DNA from: JBDFMH01 sp047238125 | GTDB taxonomy: Bacteria; Pseudomonadota; Alphaproteobacteria; Sphingomonadales; Sphingomonadaceae | Assembly: GCF_047238125.1 (NCBI RefSeq) | Contig: NZ_JBDFMH010000001.1 | Span: forward strand, 2,914,001 to 2,978,000 | Reading direction: 5' to 3' | Length of the DNA stretch: 64,000 bases | Part shown: piece by piece, positions 8,909-17,068 of the stretch | How the letters are laid out: each line of letters starts with the position of its first letter | Numbering within the stretch: the first letter of the stretch is position 1 | Program-made: the position numbers and the translations under genes | The notes under the pieces: model-generated | Told to the model about the DNA's origin: nothing | The model's database searches: none | Seen by the model: only the letters and a program-made list of their open reading frames with translations

Positions 8909-10582
8909 ATGAACGACATGACTGGAATGCAGGGCTTTGCGGTTGGACTGGGCGTCGTGCGGCCAGCCGCCCCGTCGCCGCTGGAAGCCGTCGAGATCGG
9001 ACGGTTGATCGAGATCGCCGGCTCCTCTTCGCAAGCGCTGCTCGACGGCGCGATCCTCCAGTCCCTGGCTGGCGAGCCCGATCCGTCGGTGGCCATGGCC
9101 GGGCAGGTCGGCAGCATGATCAAGGTTGCGGTCGGCAAGCGCTGGCTGATCGCCAATGTCCGCTCGCTGCGGCTGGCGGATCATGACGGCGATCGGATCC
9201 TCGCCTTCATCGACTTTCTGGGCGAAGGCGACGAGGAGCGGCTGACCGGCCGCCTGACCAATTTCCGACGCGGCGTCACGCGCTATCCGGTGCCCGGCAG
9301 CCGGGTCTTCCCGGTTTCCAGCCCCGAGATGAAGCAGATGTTCGCAGCGGACGACCGGCCGCATATCGAGATCGGCACCATCTATCCCACTGCCGACATC
9401 CGTGGCGCGCTGTTCGTCGATGCGATGCTGGGCAAGCATTTCGCGCTGCTGGGATCGACCGGCACCGGCAAATCGACGTCCGCTGCGCTGATCCTGCACC
9501 GCATCTGCCAGCTGGCCCCCGAAGGCCATATCGTGATGATCGATCCGCACGGCGAATATTCGGCCGCGTTCAAATCCACCGGCGAGATCTTCGACGTCAA
9601 CAATCTGGCGATGCCGTATTGGCTGATGAACTTCGAGGAGCATTGCGAAGTCTTCATCAGCTCGCAGGGGGCGGAGCGGCAGGCGGACTGCGACGTGCTG
9701 GCGAAATGCCTGCTGGCGGCGCGCGCGAAGGGACGGCTTGGCGAAAGCATCCCCAAGCTGACAGTCGATTCGCCGATCCCCTATCTGCTGTCCGATCTCG
9801 GCAACATCCTGCAGACCGAGATGGGCAAGATGGACAAGTCCGGCGGCACCGGGCCCTATATGCGGCTGAAATCCAAGCTGGACGAAATCAAGACCGATCC
9901 GCGCTACAGCTTCATGTTCTCCGGGATGCTGGTCGGCGATACGATGGCGGCCTTCTTACAGAAGATTTTCCGGCTGCCCGGGCACGGCAAGCCGATTTCG
10001 ATCATCGACGTCTCGGGCGTGCCATCGGACATCACCTCGGTCGTGGTAGCGGTGCTCAGCCGGATGGTGTTCGATTATGCGATCTGGAGCCGCGAGGAAG
10101 CGCAGCGCCCGATCCTGCTCGTCTGCGAGGAAGCGCATCGCTACATCCCGTCGGATCGGGTGACGACCGGTGGCGCGGTCCGCAAGATTCTGGAACGGAT
10201 TGCCAAGGAAGGCCGTAAATATGGCGTGTCGCTGGGCCTGATCACGCAGCGGCCGTCGGATCTGGCCGAAGGCGTGCTCTCGCAATGCGGCACGATCATC
10301 GCGATGCGCCTGAACAACGAGCGTGACCAGGCCTATGTGAAGGCGGCGATGCCCGAAGGCGCGCGCGGCTTCCTCGATTCGATCCCCGCGCTGCGCAACC
10401 GCGAATGCATCATCTGCGGCGAAGGCGTGGCGATCCCAATCCGGGTCACGCTCGACGATCTCGAGCCCGAAAAGCGCCCGGCGTCCAGCGATCCGCTCTT
10501 CTCCGACCTCTGGCGACAGACCGGTGGCGAGGATGAGATCGTCACGCGCACCATCCGCAAGTGGCGCAGCCAGGGGCGGTAA
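8909..10582 (+). CDS. HerA-like ATP-binding protein (DUF87)
   Basis: Protein of 557 residues with an N-terminal beta-barrel region (about 1-140) and a RecA-like ATPase domain. Walker A is GSTGTGKS at about residues 182-189, Walker B LLVCEEAH at about 402-409, and the conserved LITQRPSDL segment follows. This is the HerA/DUF87 architecture: archaeal HerA is a hexameric DNA translocase working with NurA in end resection. Bacterial homologues occur both as housekeeping genes and in defence systems. No nuclease, SIR2 or other effector gene is adjacent (neighbours are TIGR02186 and a convergent M23 peptidase), so I read it as the chromosomal sphingomonad form, function unknown. A GAGAG precedes the ATG. 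Confidence 0.85.
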   Translation: MNDMTGMQGFAVGLGVVRPAAPSPLEAVEIGRLIEIAGSSSQALLDGAILQSLAGEPDPSVAMAGQVGSMIKVAVGKRWLIANVRSLRLADHDGDRILAFIDFLGEGDEERLTGRLTNFRRGVTRYPVPGSRVFPVSSPEMKQMFAADDRPHIEIGTIYPTADIRGALFVDAMLGKHFALLGSTGTGKSTSAALILHRICQLAPEGHIVMIDPHGEYSAAFKSTGEIFDVNNLAMPYWLMNFEEHCEVFISSQGAERQADCDVLAKCLLAARAKGRLGESIPKLTVDSPIPYLLSDLGNILQTEMGKMDKSGGTGPYMRLKSKLDEIKTDPRYSFMFSGMLVGDTMAAFLQKIFRLPGHGKPISIIDVSGVPSDITSVVVAVLSRMVFDYAIWSREEAQRPILLVCEEAHRYIPSDRVTTGGAVRKILERIAKEGRKYGVSLGLITQRPSDLAEGVLSQCGTIIAMRLNNERDQAYVKAAMPEGARGFLDSIPALRNRECIICGEGVAIPIRVTLDDLEPEKRPASSDPLFSDLWRQTGGEDEIVTRTIRKWRSQGR

Positions 10583-10600
10583 GCCGCCGTCCGCCATTGT

Positions 10601-10698
10601 CCGTTCGCCCGAGCTCGTCGAAAGGCTGCCCTTTCTTCGCAGCCGAGACGATGCGGGCCGAAGACAGGGCAGTGTTTCGAAAGACTCAGCACGAACGG
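10601..10698. repeat. palindromic intergenic repeat, inverted pair
   Basis: Two imperfect inverted copies of one unit lie between the convergent genes ending at 10582 and 10749. The left arm at 10601-10632 begins CCGTTCGCCCGAGCTCG; the right arm at 10666-10698 is similar when reverse-complemented (CCGTTCGTGCTGAG). Both share GTTCG, TCGAAA and CTGCCCT blocks. Read on the minus strand the right arm encodes FVLSLSKH, a peptide that this common intergenic repeat often produces as a spurious translation in proteobacterial genomes. It may act as a transcription terminator or mRNA 3'-end stabiliser for both genes. Confidence 0.75.
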
Positions 10699-10748
10699 GA
10701 TTGAAGGGGGCCGGGATCGAGACAGCGTGACCGATGTCCGCCGCAGGA

Positions 10749-12263
10749 TCAGGCCGCCGGCTTGTCGTCCTTCTTCGCGGTCGCAGTGCGGTTCGCGCCC
10801 AGCGGCACTGCCAGCAGACGGTTCAGCTTGGCCTTGAACTGCTGCAGCTCGGCTCCCGCCAGCAGTGCGGTGCTGATGAAGCTGATCGATTTCGGGTTGA
10901 TCGCTACATTGTTGCGATAAACCTCGTAATGCAGGTGCGGGCCGGTCGACAGGCCGGTCGAGCCGACATAGCCGATGACCTGGCCCTGCGATACGCGCTG
11001 CCCGGGCTGTGCCACGATCCGGCTCATATGGGCATAGGCTGTGGCGAGACCGCCGGAATGGCTGAGCTTCACATAATTGCCATGGCCGCCATGGCGGCCG
11101 GCGAAGACGACAGTGCCGTCGGTCGCTGCCACGATCGGCGAGCCATAGGCCGCCCCGAAATCGAGCCCCTTGTGAAAGCGCGAAAAGCCGAGCACCGGGT
11201 GGCGGCGCAGGCCGAAGCCCGACGTCAGCCGGCCGATCACCGGTGCGCGCATGATGCCCTTGCGTTCGCCCACGCCCGAAGCCTCGAACCATTGTTCGCG
11301 CCCGCCGAGCGTCCACTTCAGCATCCGCGTCTGCTTGCGGCCCTGATCGAGCCCGGCATAGAGCAGCTGGCCCACCTCGACTTCGCCGGTGGCGGCGCGG
11401 CGATGCTCGACGATGATGTCGAACCGGTCGTCGGAGCGGACGTCGCGACTGACCGACATGCGCTGTGCGATCGCGCGAAGGTAGGTCTCGACCGCCTTGG
11501 CCGGCGCGCCGGCCGCGCGCGCGGACCGGAACAGGCTGCTGCCCACCCGGCCCTGAATCCGCAGCGGTGTCTCGTCCACCGCGATCGGGGTCGGCACCAG
11601 CTTCAGCCGGCCGCCGATCCGCTCGACCGCGAGCTGGAGATCGAAGCGTGCCCGGAACGACAGCGCGTCCAGCGGGCGCGCGACGTTGCGGTTGGGCCTG
11701 CGACCGAGCGTGATGCCGATCCGCGTGCCGGGCTTGATCGCATCGATATCGGTAGTGCCGCGGACCATGTCGGCGATCGCGACCGCTTCGGCGCGGGCGA
11801 CGCCCGACCGCTCCAGCACGCGCGCGAAACCGTCGCCGCGGCCGAGTGTGGCGGCCAGATCGATCGAGGGACGCTCGGGCGTGTCGACCAGCGGCTGCAC
11901 CGCATCGGTCGCGGCCATCCGCCGGCCGGTGTCGGCGCCGAAAGCGGCCGGGGCAATACCGATCGTGCGGGCCTCATCCCATTGCGCTTCGGCCAAGGGC
12001 GCGGGGGCGGCAGCCGGGATCGACTGGAAGCCCGGCGAAAGCAGGATCGTGGTTGCGCACAGCGCGGCGCAGGTGGCCGCGCCCCGCCACCATTCACGGC
12101 TGCCGATGCGTGCGCCAAGATCGACGACGAGATCGAGATCCTCGATCCAGTGTGCCGCCTTGCGGCCGAACACGGGCGCAGCCGCCGCCGGTGCGCGCAG
12201 GCCCGCCGCCAGGGTTAGCGTGGCGCCCGCGCCGCCGATGCCGAACTCGTTGCGCTGGAACAA
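10749..12263 (-). CDS. M23-family peptidoglycan endopeptidase, membrane-anchored
   Basis: Predicted periplasmic murein endopeptidase of 504 residues. The C-terminal LytM/M23 domain contains the zinc motif HKGLDFGAAYG and GPHLHYEV, so the metal ligands are present. A hydrophobic segment (TCAALCATTILLSPGF) near residue 65 anchors it, and a LysM/OPA-like region lies between. The frame is open to 12596, but I choose TTG at 12261-12263: it is preceded by a GGGGGG run and gives the N-terminus LFQRNEFGIGGAG, which matches sphingomonad relatives as I remember them. No good ATG exists near there. It is divergent from the helicase gene and convergent with the HerA-like gene, across the palindromic repeat. 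Confidence 0.87.
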   Translation of the reverse strand: MFQRNEFGIGGAGATLTLAAGLRAPAAAAPVFGRKAAHWIEDLDLVVDLGARIGSREWWRGAATCAALCATTILLSPGFQSIPAAAPAPLAEAQWDEARTIGIAPAAFGADTGRRMAATDAVQPLVDTPERPSIDLAATLGRGDGFARVLERSGVARAEAVAIADMVRGTTDIDAIKPGTRIGITLGRRPNRNVARPLDALSFRARFDLQLAVERIGGRLKLVPTPIAVDETPLRIQGRVGSSLFRSARAAGAPAKAVETYLRAIAQRMSVSRDVRSDDRFDIIVEHRRAATGEVEVGQLLYAGLDQGRKQTRMLKWTLGGREQWFEASGVGERKGIMRAPVIGRLTSGFGLRRHPVLGFSRFHKGLDFGAAYGSPIVAATDGTVVFAGRHGGHGNYVKLSHSGGLATAYAHMSRIVAQPGQRVSQGQVIGYVGSTGLSTGPHLHYEVYRNNVAINPKSISFISTALLAGAELQQFKAKLNRLLAVPLGANRTATAKKDDKPAA

Positions 12264-12479
12264 GCCCGCGCCCCCCGCAAATTGCCAATGCCCCCGCCAT
12301 GCGCAGCATGGCCGGTGGCGAGGACTGTGGGGTAGGATGGTTAAAGTAAAGCTAACAGGCGGCCGACCGATTCCGGTGCGCGGCGAACGGTTTGCGGGAT
12401 CCGACGAAGCGTTCCCCGTGTTGGAACATCCCTCCCGCGGCTGCATCGTGGGGCGCCGAAATCGCCGCTTGCATCGGCA
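12264..12479. other. divergent intergenic region between M23 peptidase and helicase genes
   Basis: 216 bp that must hold the promoters for both flanking genes. The only AT-rich patch is around 12338-12358, which contains GTTAAAGTAAAGCTAAC with an inverted GTTA/TAAC pair; it could be a promoter element or operator for the minus-strand peptidase gene. I see no convincing -35/-10 pair, terminator or small ORF. Confidence 0.4.
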
Positions 12480-15053
12480 ATGCAGACGCCCGACATCAAG
12501 GATATGGCGCGTCATGATGCCAGTCCGCTCGTCGCGGTGCTCGGCCCAACAAATACGGGCAAGACCCATCTCGCGATCGAGCGGATGTGCGGCCATTCCA
12601 GTGGCATGATGGGCTTTCCGCTCCGGCTGCTCGCCCGCGAGGTCTATGACCGGATCGTGCGCATCAAGGGCGAGCGCTCGGTCGCGCTGATCACCGGCGA
12701 GGAGAAGATCCTGCCGCCGGAGGCGCGCTGGTTCTGCTGCACGGCGGAATCAATGCCGCTCGACCGCGACTATGCGTTCGTCGCGCTGGACGAGGCGCAG
12801 CTAGGCGCTGATCCCGAGCGTGGTCATGTCTTCACCGATCGGCTGCTGCGCGCGCGCGGCCGCGAGGAGACGATGATCCTGGGTTCGGACACGCTGCGCC
12901 CGCTGCTGCGGGAGCTGGTGCCGGAGGCCGAGATCATCTCACGGCCGCGCTTTTCCACACTCAGCTACGCCGGGGTCACCAAGCTTTCGCGATTGCCGCC
13001 GCGCTCGGCGATCGTCGCCTTCTCGGCCGAGGAAGTCTACGCCGTGGCGGAGATGCTGCGGCGGCTGCGCGGTGGTGCGGCAGTGGTGATGGGCGCGCTC
13101 TCGCCTTCCACCCGCAATGCTCAGGTGGCGATGTTCCAGGCTGGCGAGGTCGATTATATCGTCGCAACCGATGCGATCGGCATGGGGCTGAACATGGATG
13201 TCGCCCATGTCGCCTTCGCCTCCCTGCGCAAGTTCGACGGCCGCCGCCAGCGCCGGTTGACGATATCGGAAATGGCGCAGATCGCCGGCCGCGCGGGCCG
13301 CCATCAGCGCGACGGCACGTTCGGCACGCTGGGTTTCGAAGGCGCGCGCGGCGCCGCGTTCGACGAGGAGGAAATCGCCGCCATCGAGGCGCATCGCTTC
13401 CCCCCGCTCAACCATCTTTACTGGCGCGAGGGCCGGCCTTCGCTGGACAGCGTGGATGCGCTGATCGCCGATCTGGAACGCAAGCCCGATCTGCCCGGGT
13501 TGCGCGCGGCCCGCGAGGCGACCGACCTGTCGGTGCTGAAGCGGTTGGCGGAAGAGGATTGGGTGCGCCAACGCGCACGCGGCCAGCGCGCGGTCGCCCG
13601 GCTGTGGGCGGCCTGCGGCCTGCCCGACTTCCGCAAGACCGGGGCGGAGCCGCACAGCCGGCTCGTGGCACGGATCTATCGCCACCTGAGCGAAGGCGAC
13701 GGCCACCTTCCGGCAAGCTGGTTCGCGGAAGAGATCGCGCGGCTGGACAATGTGCAGGGCGATGTCGAAACGGTTGCGGATCGCATCGCGGGGGTGCGGA
13801 CCTGGGCCTATATCGCGCACCGCGCCGACTGGCTGGCGGAGCCCGCCAAATGGGCCGACCGCACGCGCCGGCTGGAGGAGAAGCTGTCCGATGCGCTGCA
13901 CCAGCGACTGACGCAGCGCTTCGTCGACCGACGCACGGCAGTGCTGATGCGTGATCTCGGTGCGCGAGGCCTGGATGCCCTGCCGGTGACGATCGCGGAC
14001 GACGGCACGGTGGCCGTGGCTGACGAGCCGATCGGCCGCCTGGATGGATTCCGCTTCCGCGTCGATCCCGACGCCAAGCTGGCCGACAAGAAGCGCCTGC
14101 TGGCAGCGGCCGAACGCAAGCTGGGCGGTGCGCTGGGCGATCGTGCGCGTGCGCTGGCCGCCGATGGCGACGAGCATTTTGCGCTGGCGACCGATCCGGG
14201 CCTGCCGGTCGCGATCCTCTGGCGCGGGCATCTGGTCGGCCGGTTGCGGCGGGGGCGCGGCCTGCTGAGCCCGCGGATCGAGCTGCACCGCGCGCTGGAT
14301 GCGCTGCCGCCGGCGGAACGGCGGCTGATCGAGGCGCGGCTGGAAGCATGGGTGGCGGCAATGGTCGCACGCCACCTGGCGCCGCTGGCCGCGTTGCTGG
14401 CGGCGGCGCGCGATCCGGCCGAGCCGCCGGCGCTGCGCGCGCTGTTCGCCCCGCTGGCCGAGGCCGGGGGGGCGATCGATCGGCGCGGGCACGATGCGAT
14501 GGTGGCGTCGATCGATCGCGATGCGCGGCGGCGCGCGGCGCGGCTGGGCGTAAAGCTCGGCACGCTCGATCTTTATCTGCCGGCACTGTTGAAGCCTGAT
14601 GCCATGCGCTGGCGCGTGGCGCTGCTGGCGGCTCATGCGGGCGAGCCGATGGCTGCGCTGCCACGTGACGGCGCGGTGGTTGTGGAAACGCCGCCCGATC
14701 GGGCCACGTGCGAAGCCCATCTGCGTGCCGGCTTCCGCCCGCTCGGCGCGCAGATGCTGCGGATCGACATGGTCGAGCGGCTGGCCCGGATCGCGCACGA
14801 TGCCCGCCCCGCGGACGGCGGCGTGCGCGCGCCGATCGCACCCGATCCGTCGCTGGCGATCTCGCTGGGGCTGAAGCCGCCCAGCTTTTCGCAACTCATG
14901 CTGGCGCTCGGCTTCAGGCCCGGTGCGGCGGGGCAGGGCTGGCTTTGGAAGGGGCGGCGGCCCGCGCGCATGACGGGGCCGCAACCGGCCGCACCGCCGC
15001 GGCCCGGCAACGCCTTCTCCGCGCTCGCCGCGCTACGGGGCGGGCATGGCTGA
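12480..15053 (+). CDS. SUV3-like superfamily 2 helicase
   Basis: Protein of 857 residues related to the mitochondrial RNA helicase SUV3. Walker A is GPTNTGKT at 22-29; motif II is DEAQ (LDEAQLGAD); motif VI lies in QIAGRAGRHQRDG. The long C-terminal part after about residue 500 is Ala/Arg-rich and ends in a PG/PA-rich tail. Alphaproteobacterial homologues are usually annotated simply as helicase; an RNA degradation role is inferred from SUV3. The stop overlaps the start of the S4-domain gene by 8 bp, so the two are coupled, suggesting a shared RNA/ribosome context. ATG 12480 is used; ATG 12504 would lose eight residues and still leave the Walker motif intact. Confidence 0.92.
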   Translation: MQTPDIKDMARHDASPLVAVLGPTNTGKTHLAIERMCGHSSGMMGFPLRLLAREVYDRIVRIKGERSVALITGEEKILPPEARWFCCTAESMPLDRDYAFVALDEAQLGADPERGHVFTDRLLRARGREETMILGSDTLRPLLRELVPEAEIISRPRFSTLSYAGVTKLSRLPPRSAIVAFSAEEVYAVAEMLRRLRGGAAVVMGALSPSTRNAQVAMFQAGEVDYIVATDAIGMGLNMDVAHVAFASLRKFDGRRQRRLTISEMAQIAGRAGRHQRDGTFGTLGFEGARGAAFDEEEIAAIEAHRFPPLNHLYWREGRPSLDSVDALIADLERKPDLPGLRAAREATDLSVLKRLAEEDWVRQRARGQRAVARLWAACGLPDFRKTGAEPHSRLVARIYRHLSEGDGHLPASWFAEEIARLDNVQGDVETVADRIAGVRTWAYIAHRADWLAEPAKWADRTRRLEEKLSDALHQRLTQRFVDRRTAVLMRDLGARGLDALPVTIADDGTVAVADEPIGRLDGFRFRVDPDAKLADKKRLLAAAERKLGGALGDRARALAADGDEHFALATDPGLPVAILWRGHLVGRLRRGRGLLSPRIELHRALDALPPAERRLIEARLEAWVAAMVARHLAPLAALLAAARDPAEPPALRALFAPLAEAGGAIDRRGHDAMVASIDRDARRRAARLGVKLGTLDLYLPALLKPDAMRWRVALLAAHAGEPMAALPRDGAVVVETPPDRATCEAHLRAGFRPLGAQMLRIDMVERLARIAHDARPADGGVRAPIAPDPSLAISLGLKPPSFSQLMLALGFRPGAAGQGWLWKGRRPARMTGPQPAAPPRPGNAFSALAALRGGHG

Positions 15054-15309
15054 TCAGCAGCGGCTGGACCGTTTCCTCTGGTACGTGCGGCTGGCAAAGA
15101 CGCGGAGTGCCGCACAGGCTCTGGCGGAAGCCGGCCGGTTGCGGATCGACGGGCGCGTGATCGATCGCGCGCATGCCGCGGTTCGCGTCGGCAACGTGCT
15201 CAGCTTTGCGCTGCACGACCGGGTGCGCGTACTGCGTATCGTCGCGCTGCCCGCCCGCCGTGGCCCGCCTGCCGAAGCCCGCGACTGCTTCGAGGAAATC
15301 GGCACCTAG
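15046..15309 (+). CDS. S4-domain RNA-binding protein (Hsp15/HslR-like)
   Basis: Small protein of 87 residues with an S4 RNA-binding domain at about residues 3-60: RLDRFLWYVRLAKTR, then AEAGRLRIDGRVIDRA. E. coli Hsp15 (HslR) binds stalled 50S-nascent-chain complexes; the same role is likely but not shown. It starts 8 bp before the helicase stop. In many alphaproteobacteria I would expect fdxA and carD next; here the gene is followed instead by a palindromic repeat and a convergent gene, and fdxA is found at 54163-54501. Confidence 0.9.
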   Translation: MADQQRLDRFLWYVRLAKTRSAAQALAEAGRLRIDGRVIDRAHAAVRVGNVLSFALHDRVRVLRIVALPARRGPPAEARDCFEEIGT

Positions 15310-15338
15310 AGAGCGACATCTCGATCCCCACCGCGTCC

Positions 15339-15401
15339 GTGTCGAGCGCAGTCGAGGCACGGTTGGCATTGCCTGCGGCACATCTCTCGGCTTCGCTCGG
15401 A
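15339..15401. repeat. palindromic intergenic repeat, inverted pair
   Basis: Two arms in inverted orientation: GTGTCGAGCGCAGTCGAG from 15339, and CTCTCGGCTTCGCTCGGAAA ending near 15401, which when reversed reads TTTCCGAGCGAAGCCGAG. Both share the CGAGCGnAGnCGAG core, typical of short palindromic elements scattered between genes in sphingomonads. It occupies the 114-bp gap between the convergent S4-domain and [2Fe-2S] protein genes and could serve both as a terminator. Confidence 0.7.
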
Positions 15402-15423
15402 AAGAACGGATGGAAATGCTATT

Positions 15424-15972
15424 CTATCGCTGCTTCTTCGGTGCGACCAGCGCCGGCACGGCCCGGGCCGCGTCCTCGGGATCGATCCCCGGCGGCGGGG
15501 CGGCCGTCATCGGTTCACCCCCGGCGAGCATCGCCGCTGCGCGGCGGATGGCGCGGCGAATACGCGGATAGGTGCCACATCGGCAGATATTGGTGATCGC
15601 CGCATCGATATCGGCGTCGCTTGGGCTGCGATTGCGCTCGAGGAGCGCGGCGGCCGCCATGATCATGCCCGACTGGCAATAGCCGCACTGGGGGACCTGT
15701 TCCGCCACCCAGGCCTGCTGCACCGGATGGCCACGATCGCGCGACAGCGCTTCGATGGTGGTGACGAAGCTGCCCTCGATACTGGCGATGCTGATCTGGC
15801 ACGATCGCCGCGCCTGCCCGTCGACATGCACGGTGCAGGCGCCGCACAGCCCCGCGCCGCAGCCATATTTGGTGCCGGTCAGGTTCGATGCGTCGCGCAG
15901 CGCCCACAGCAGCGGCGTTTCGGGATCCATCCGGTACTGGATGGGCTGGCCGTTCACGGTGAAGCGCGTCAT
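15424..15972 (-). CDS. [2Fe-2S] subunit of a xanthine dehydrogenase-family oxidoreductase (IorA-like)
   Basis: Small iron-sulfur subunit, 182 residues. The plant-type [2Fe-2S] motif CGAGLCGACTVHVDG and the second, all-helical cluster motif CGYCQSGM...ICRCGTYPRIR are both complete. Such subunits shuttle electrons from a molybdopterin large subunit (isoquinoline 1-oxidoreductase or CO/xanthine dehydrogenase type) to an acceptor. No large-subunit gene is adjacent: downstream lie a repeat and the convergent S4 gene, upstream the divergent rpsU. The frame reaches a GTG at 16044, but the ATG at 15970-15972 (MTRFTVNGQPIQ) fits the family start. A Pro/Ala-rich C-terminal tail (after about residue 150) is unusual. 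Substrate unknown. Confidence 0.85.
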   Translation of the reverse strand: MTRFTVNGQPIQYRMDPETPLLWALRDASNLTGTKYGCGAGLCGACTVHVDGQARRSCQISIASIEGSFVTTIEALSRDRGHPVQQAWVAEQVPQCGYCQSGMIMAAAALLERNRSPSDADIDAAITNICRCGTYPRIRRAIRRAAAMLAGGEPMTAAPPPGIDPEDAARAVPALVAPKKQR

Positions 15973-16066
15973 CGCGTGCGGCGATAGCGGATCGGCGGGG
16001 CAGTTGGGAAGCGCCGGGCTTTCGGCTTGAAGAATCAGGGGCACGCTGCTAGGGCCGCGCCTTCCT

Positions 16067-16098
16067 CGACGGGTTTGCGCCCGTCGTGAACCTTTTTT
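16067..16098 (+). promoter_or_regulatory. stem-loop with T-run in the rpsU leader
   Basis: CGACGGG (16067-16073), a TTTGCG loop and CCCGTCG (16080-16086) form a 7-bp stem, followed after six bases by a T6 run at 16093-16098. It resembles an intrinsic terminator, but no plus-strand gene lies just upstream, so if transcribed it would sit in the leader of rpsU, about 60 nt before its start. Attenuation is possible; unproven. Confidence 0.4.
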
Positions 16099-16110
16099 GC
16101 GCGCCTGCGA

Positions 16111-16128
16111 TGCCGGTCCGGACCGGCA
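16111..16128. promoter_or_regulatory. 18-bp perfect palindrome before rpsU
   Basis: TGCCGGTCCGGACCGGCA is an exact 18-bp palindrome ending 31 bp before the rpsU ATG. It could be an operator for a dimeric regulator or an RNA hairpin controlling translation. No family match is claimed. Confidence 0.4.
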
Positions 16129-16159
16129 GGGTGCTTACGGATCGGAGACTGACGGCGTC

Positions 16160-16366
16160 ATGCAAATCATCGTTCGCGACAATAATGTGGACCAGGCACT
16201 GCGCGCGCTCAAGAAGAAGCTGCAGCGCGAGGGCGTCTATCGCGAAATGAAGCTGCGCCGCCATTACGAGAAGCCCAGCGAAAAGCGTGCCCGCGAGCGG
16301 GCCGCGGCGATCCGCCGCGCGCGCAAGCTGGAGCGCAAGCGCGCCGAGCGCGACGGCCAGCGCTGA
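16160..16366 (+). CDS. rpsU: 30S ribosomal protein S21
   Basis: Basic 68-residue protein typical of bS21: MQIIVRDNNVDQALRALKKK at the N-terminus, KLRRHYEKPSEKRARE in the middle and an Arg/Lys-rich C-terminus. bS21 sits on the 30S platform and helps pair the anti-Shine-Dalgarno sequence with mRNA. The frame is open for 21 codons upstream, but the start is fixed by family homology at ATG 16160. It is not in the E. coli rpsU-dnaG-rpoD arrangement; the next gene is an FKBP isomerase. Two stem-loop or palindromic elements lie just upstream. Confidence 0.97.
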   Translation: MQIIVRDNNVDQALRALKKKLQREGVYREMKLRRHYEKPSEKRARERAAAIRRARKLERKRAERDGQR

Positions 16367-16435
16367 TCTTGCGCCGGTGCCCGCACGCGGGCATCAGGAC
16401 CCGAGATTGAAGCTGTAGCCGGAGCGAGCCCCGAC

Positions 16436-16999
16436 ATGTCCGAAGTGACCGCCGTCCCCCTTCGTCCGATCGCGAAGGGCTCGCTCGTCAAACTGTGGGT
16501 CGGGGTCGGCCTGATCGTGTCGGTCGCGATCGGCGTCGCCGTCGCATCGACCGCCGCGCAAGTGCGCGCCGCGATGCCCCCGGCCGAATATCTGGCCGCC
16601 AATGGCAAGCGCGCGGGCATCGTGACCACGCCGACCGGCCTGCAATATCAGGTGATCACCGAGGGGCAGGGTGCCAAGGCCACCGCGCAGGAGATCGCGC
16701 TGGTCCGCTACGACGGCCGTTTCGTCGATGGCGAAAGCTTCGATTCGACCGATCAGCCGGTGCCGTTGCCGGTCGGCGGCATGATCCCGGGCTTTTCCGA
16801 AGGCCTGCAGCTGATGAACAGGGGCTCCAAGTACCGCTTCTGGATCCCGCCCGAGCTGGCCTATGGCGAGCGCGGCGCGCCCGATCCCCGCACCGGCGAG
16901 CTGAAGATCCCGCCCAATTCGGTGCTGGTGTTCGATGTCGAACTGGTCGAGCTCGCTCCCGCCTCGGCGATGGGCCTGCCCGGCATGGGCGGCCGCTGA
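16436..16999 (+). CDS. membrane-anchored FKBP-type peptidyl-prolyl isomerase
   Basis: Protein of 187 residues with one N-terminal membrane helix (about 19-42, VKLWVGVGLIVSVAIGVAVA) and an FKBP domain at about 65-175. Family landmarks are present: LVRYDGRFVDGESFDST, GGMIPGFSEGLQLMNRG and ELAYGERGAP. It should catalyse cis-trans isomerisation of X-Pro bonds in envelope proteins, with the catalytic domain in the periplasm. A Gly/Met tail (GLPGMGGR) closes it. It starts 69 bp after rpsU and may share its transcript. Confidence 0.93.
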   Translation: MSEVTAVPLRPIAKGSLVKLWVGVGLIVSVAIGVAVASTAAQVRAAMPPAEYLAANGKRAGIVTTPTGLQYQVITEGQGAKATAQEIALVRYDGRFVDGESFDSTDQPVPLPVGGMIPGFSEGLQLMNRGSKYRFWIPPELAYGERGAPDPRTGELKIPPNSVLVFDVELVELAPASAMGLPGMGGR

Positions 17000-17068
17000 T
17001 AATAGCGGTTTGAACCGCCGTCTGGCGGCGCGATACCCGGGTTCGATCCGTTATGCTGATGTTCCATC

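Noticed and set aside
8909..10582. HerA-type ATPase as part of an anti-phage system
   Set aside because: No nuclease, SIR2, DUF4297 or other effector gene is adjacent, and the surroundings are housekeeping genes.
10734..12218. Open frame of 494 codons on the plus strand
   Set aside because: Antisense to the M23 peptidase gene; low-complexity Arg/His/Ala translation without a domain.
12939..14984. Open frame of 681 codons on the minus strand
   Set aside because: It lies wholly antisense to the SUV3-like helicase gene, has His/Arg/Gln-rich composition typical of high-GC shadow frames and contains no recognised motif.
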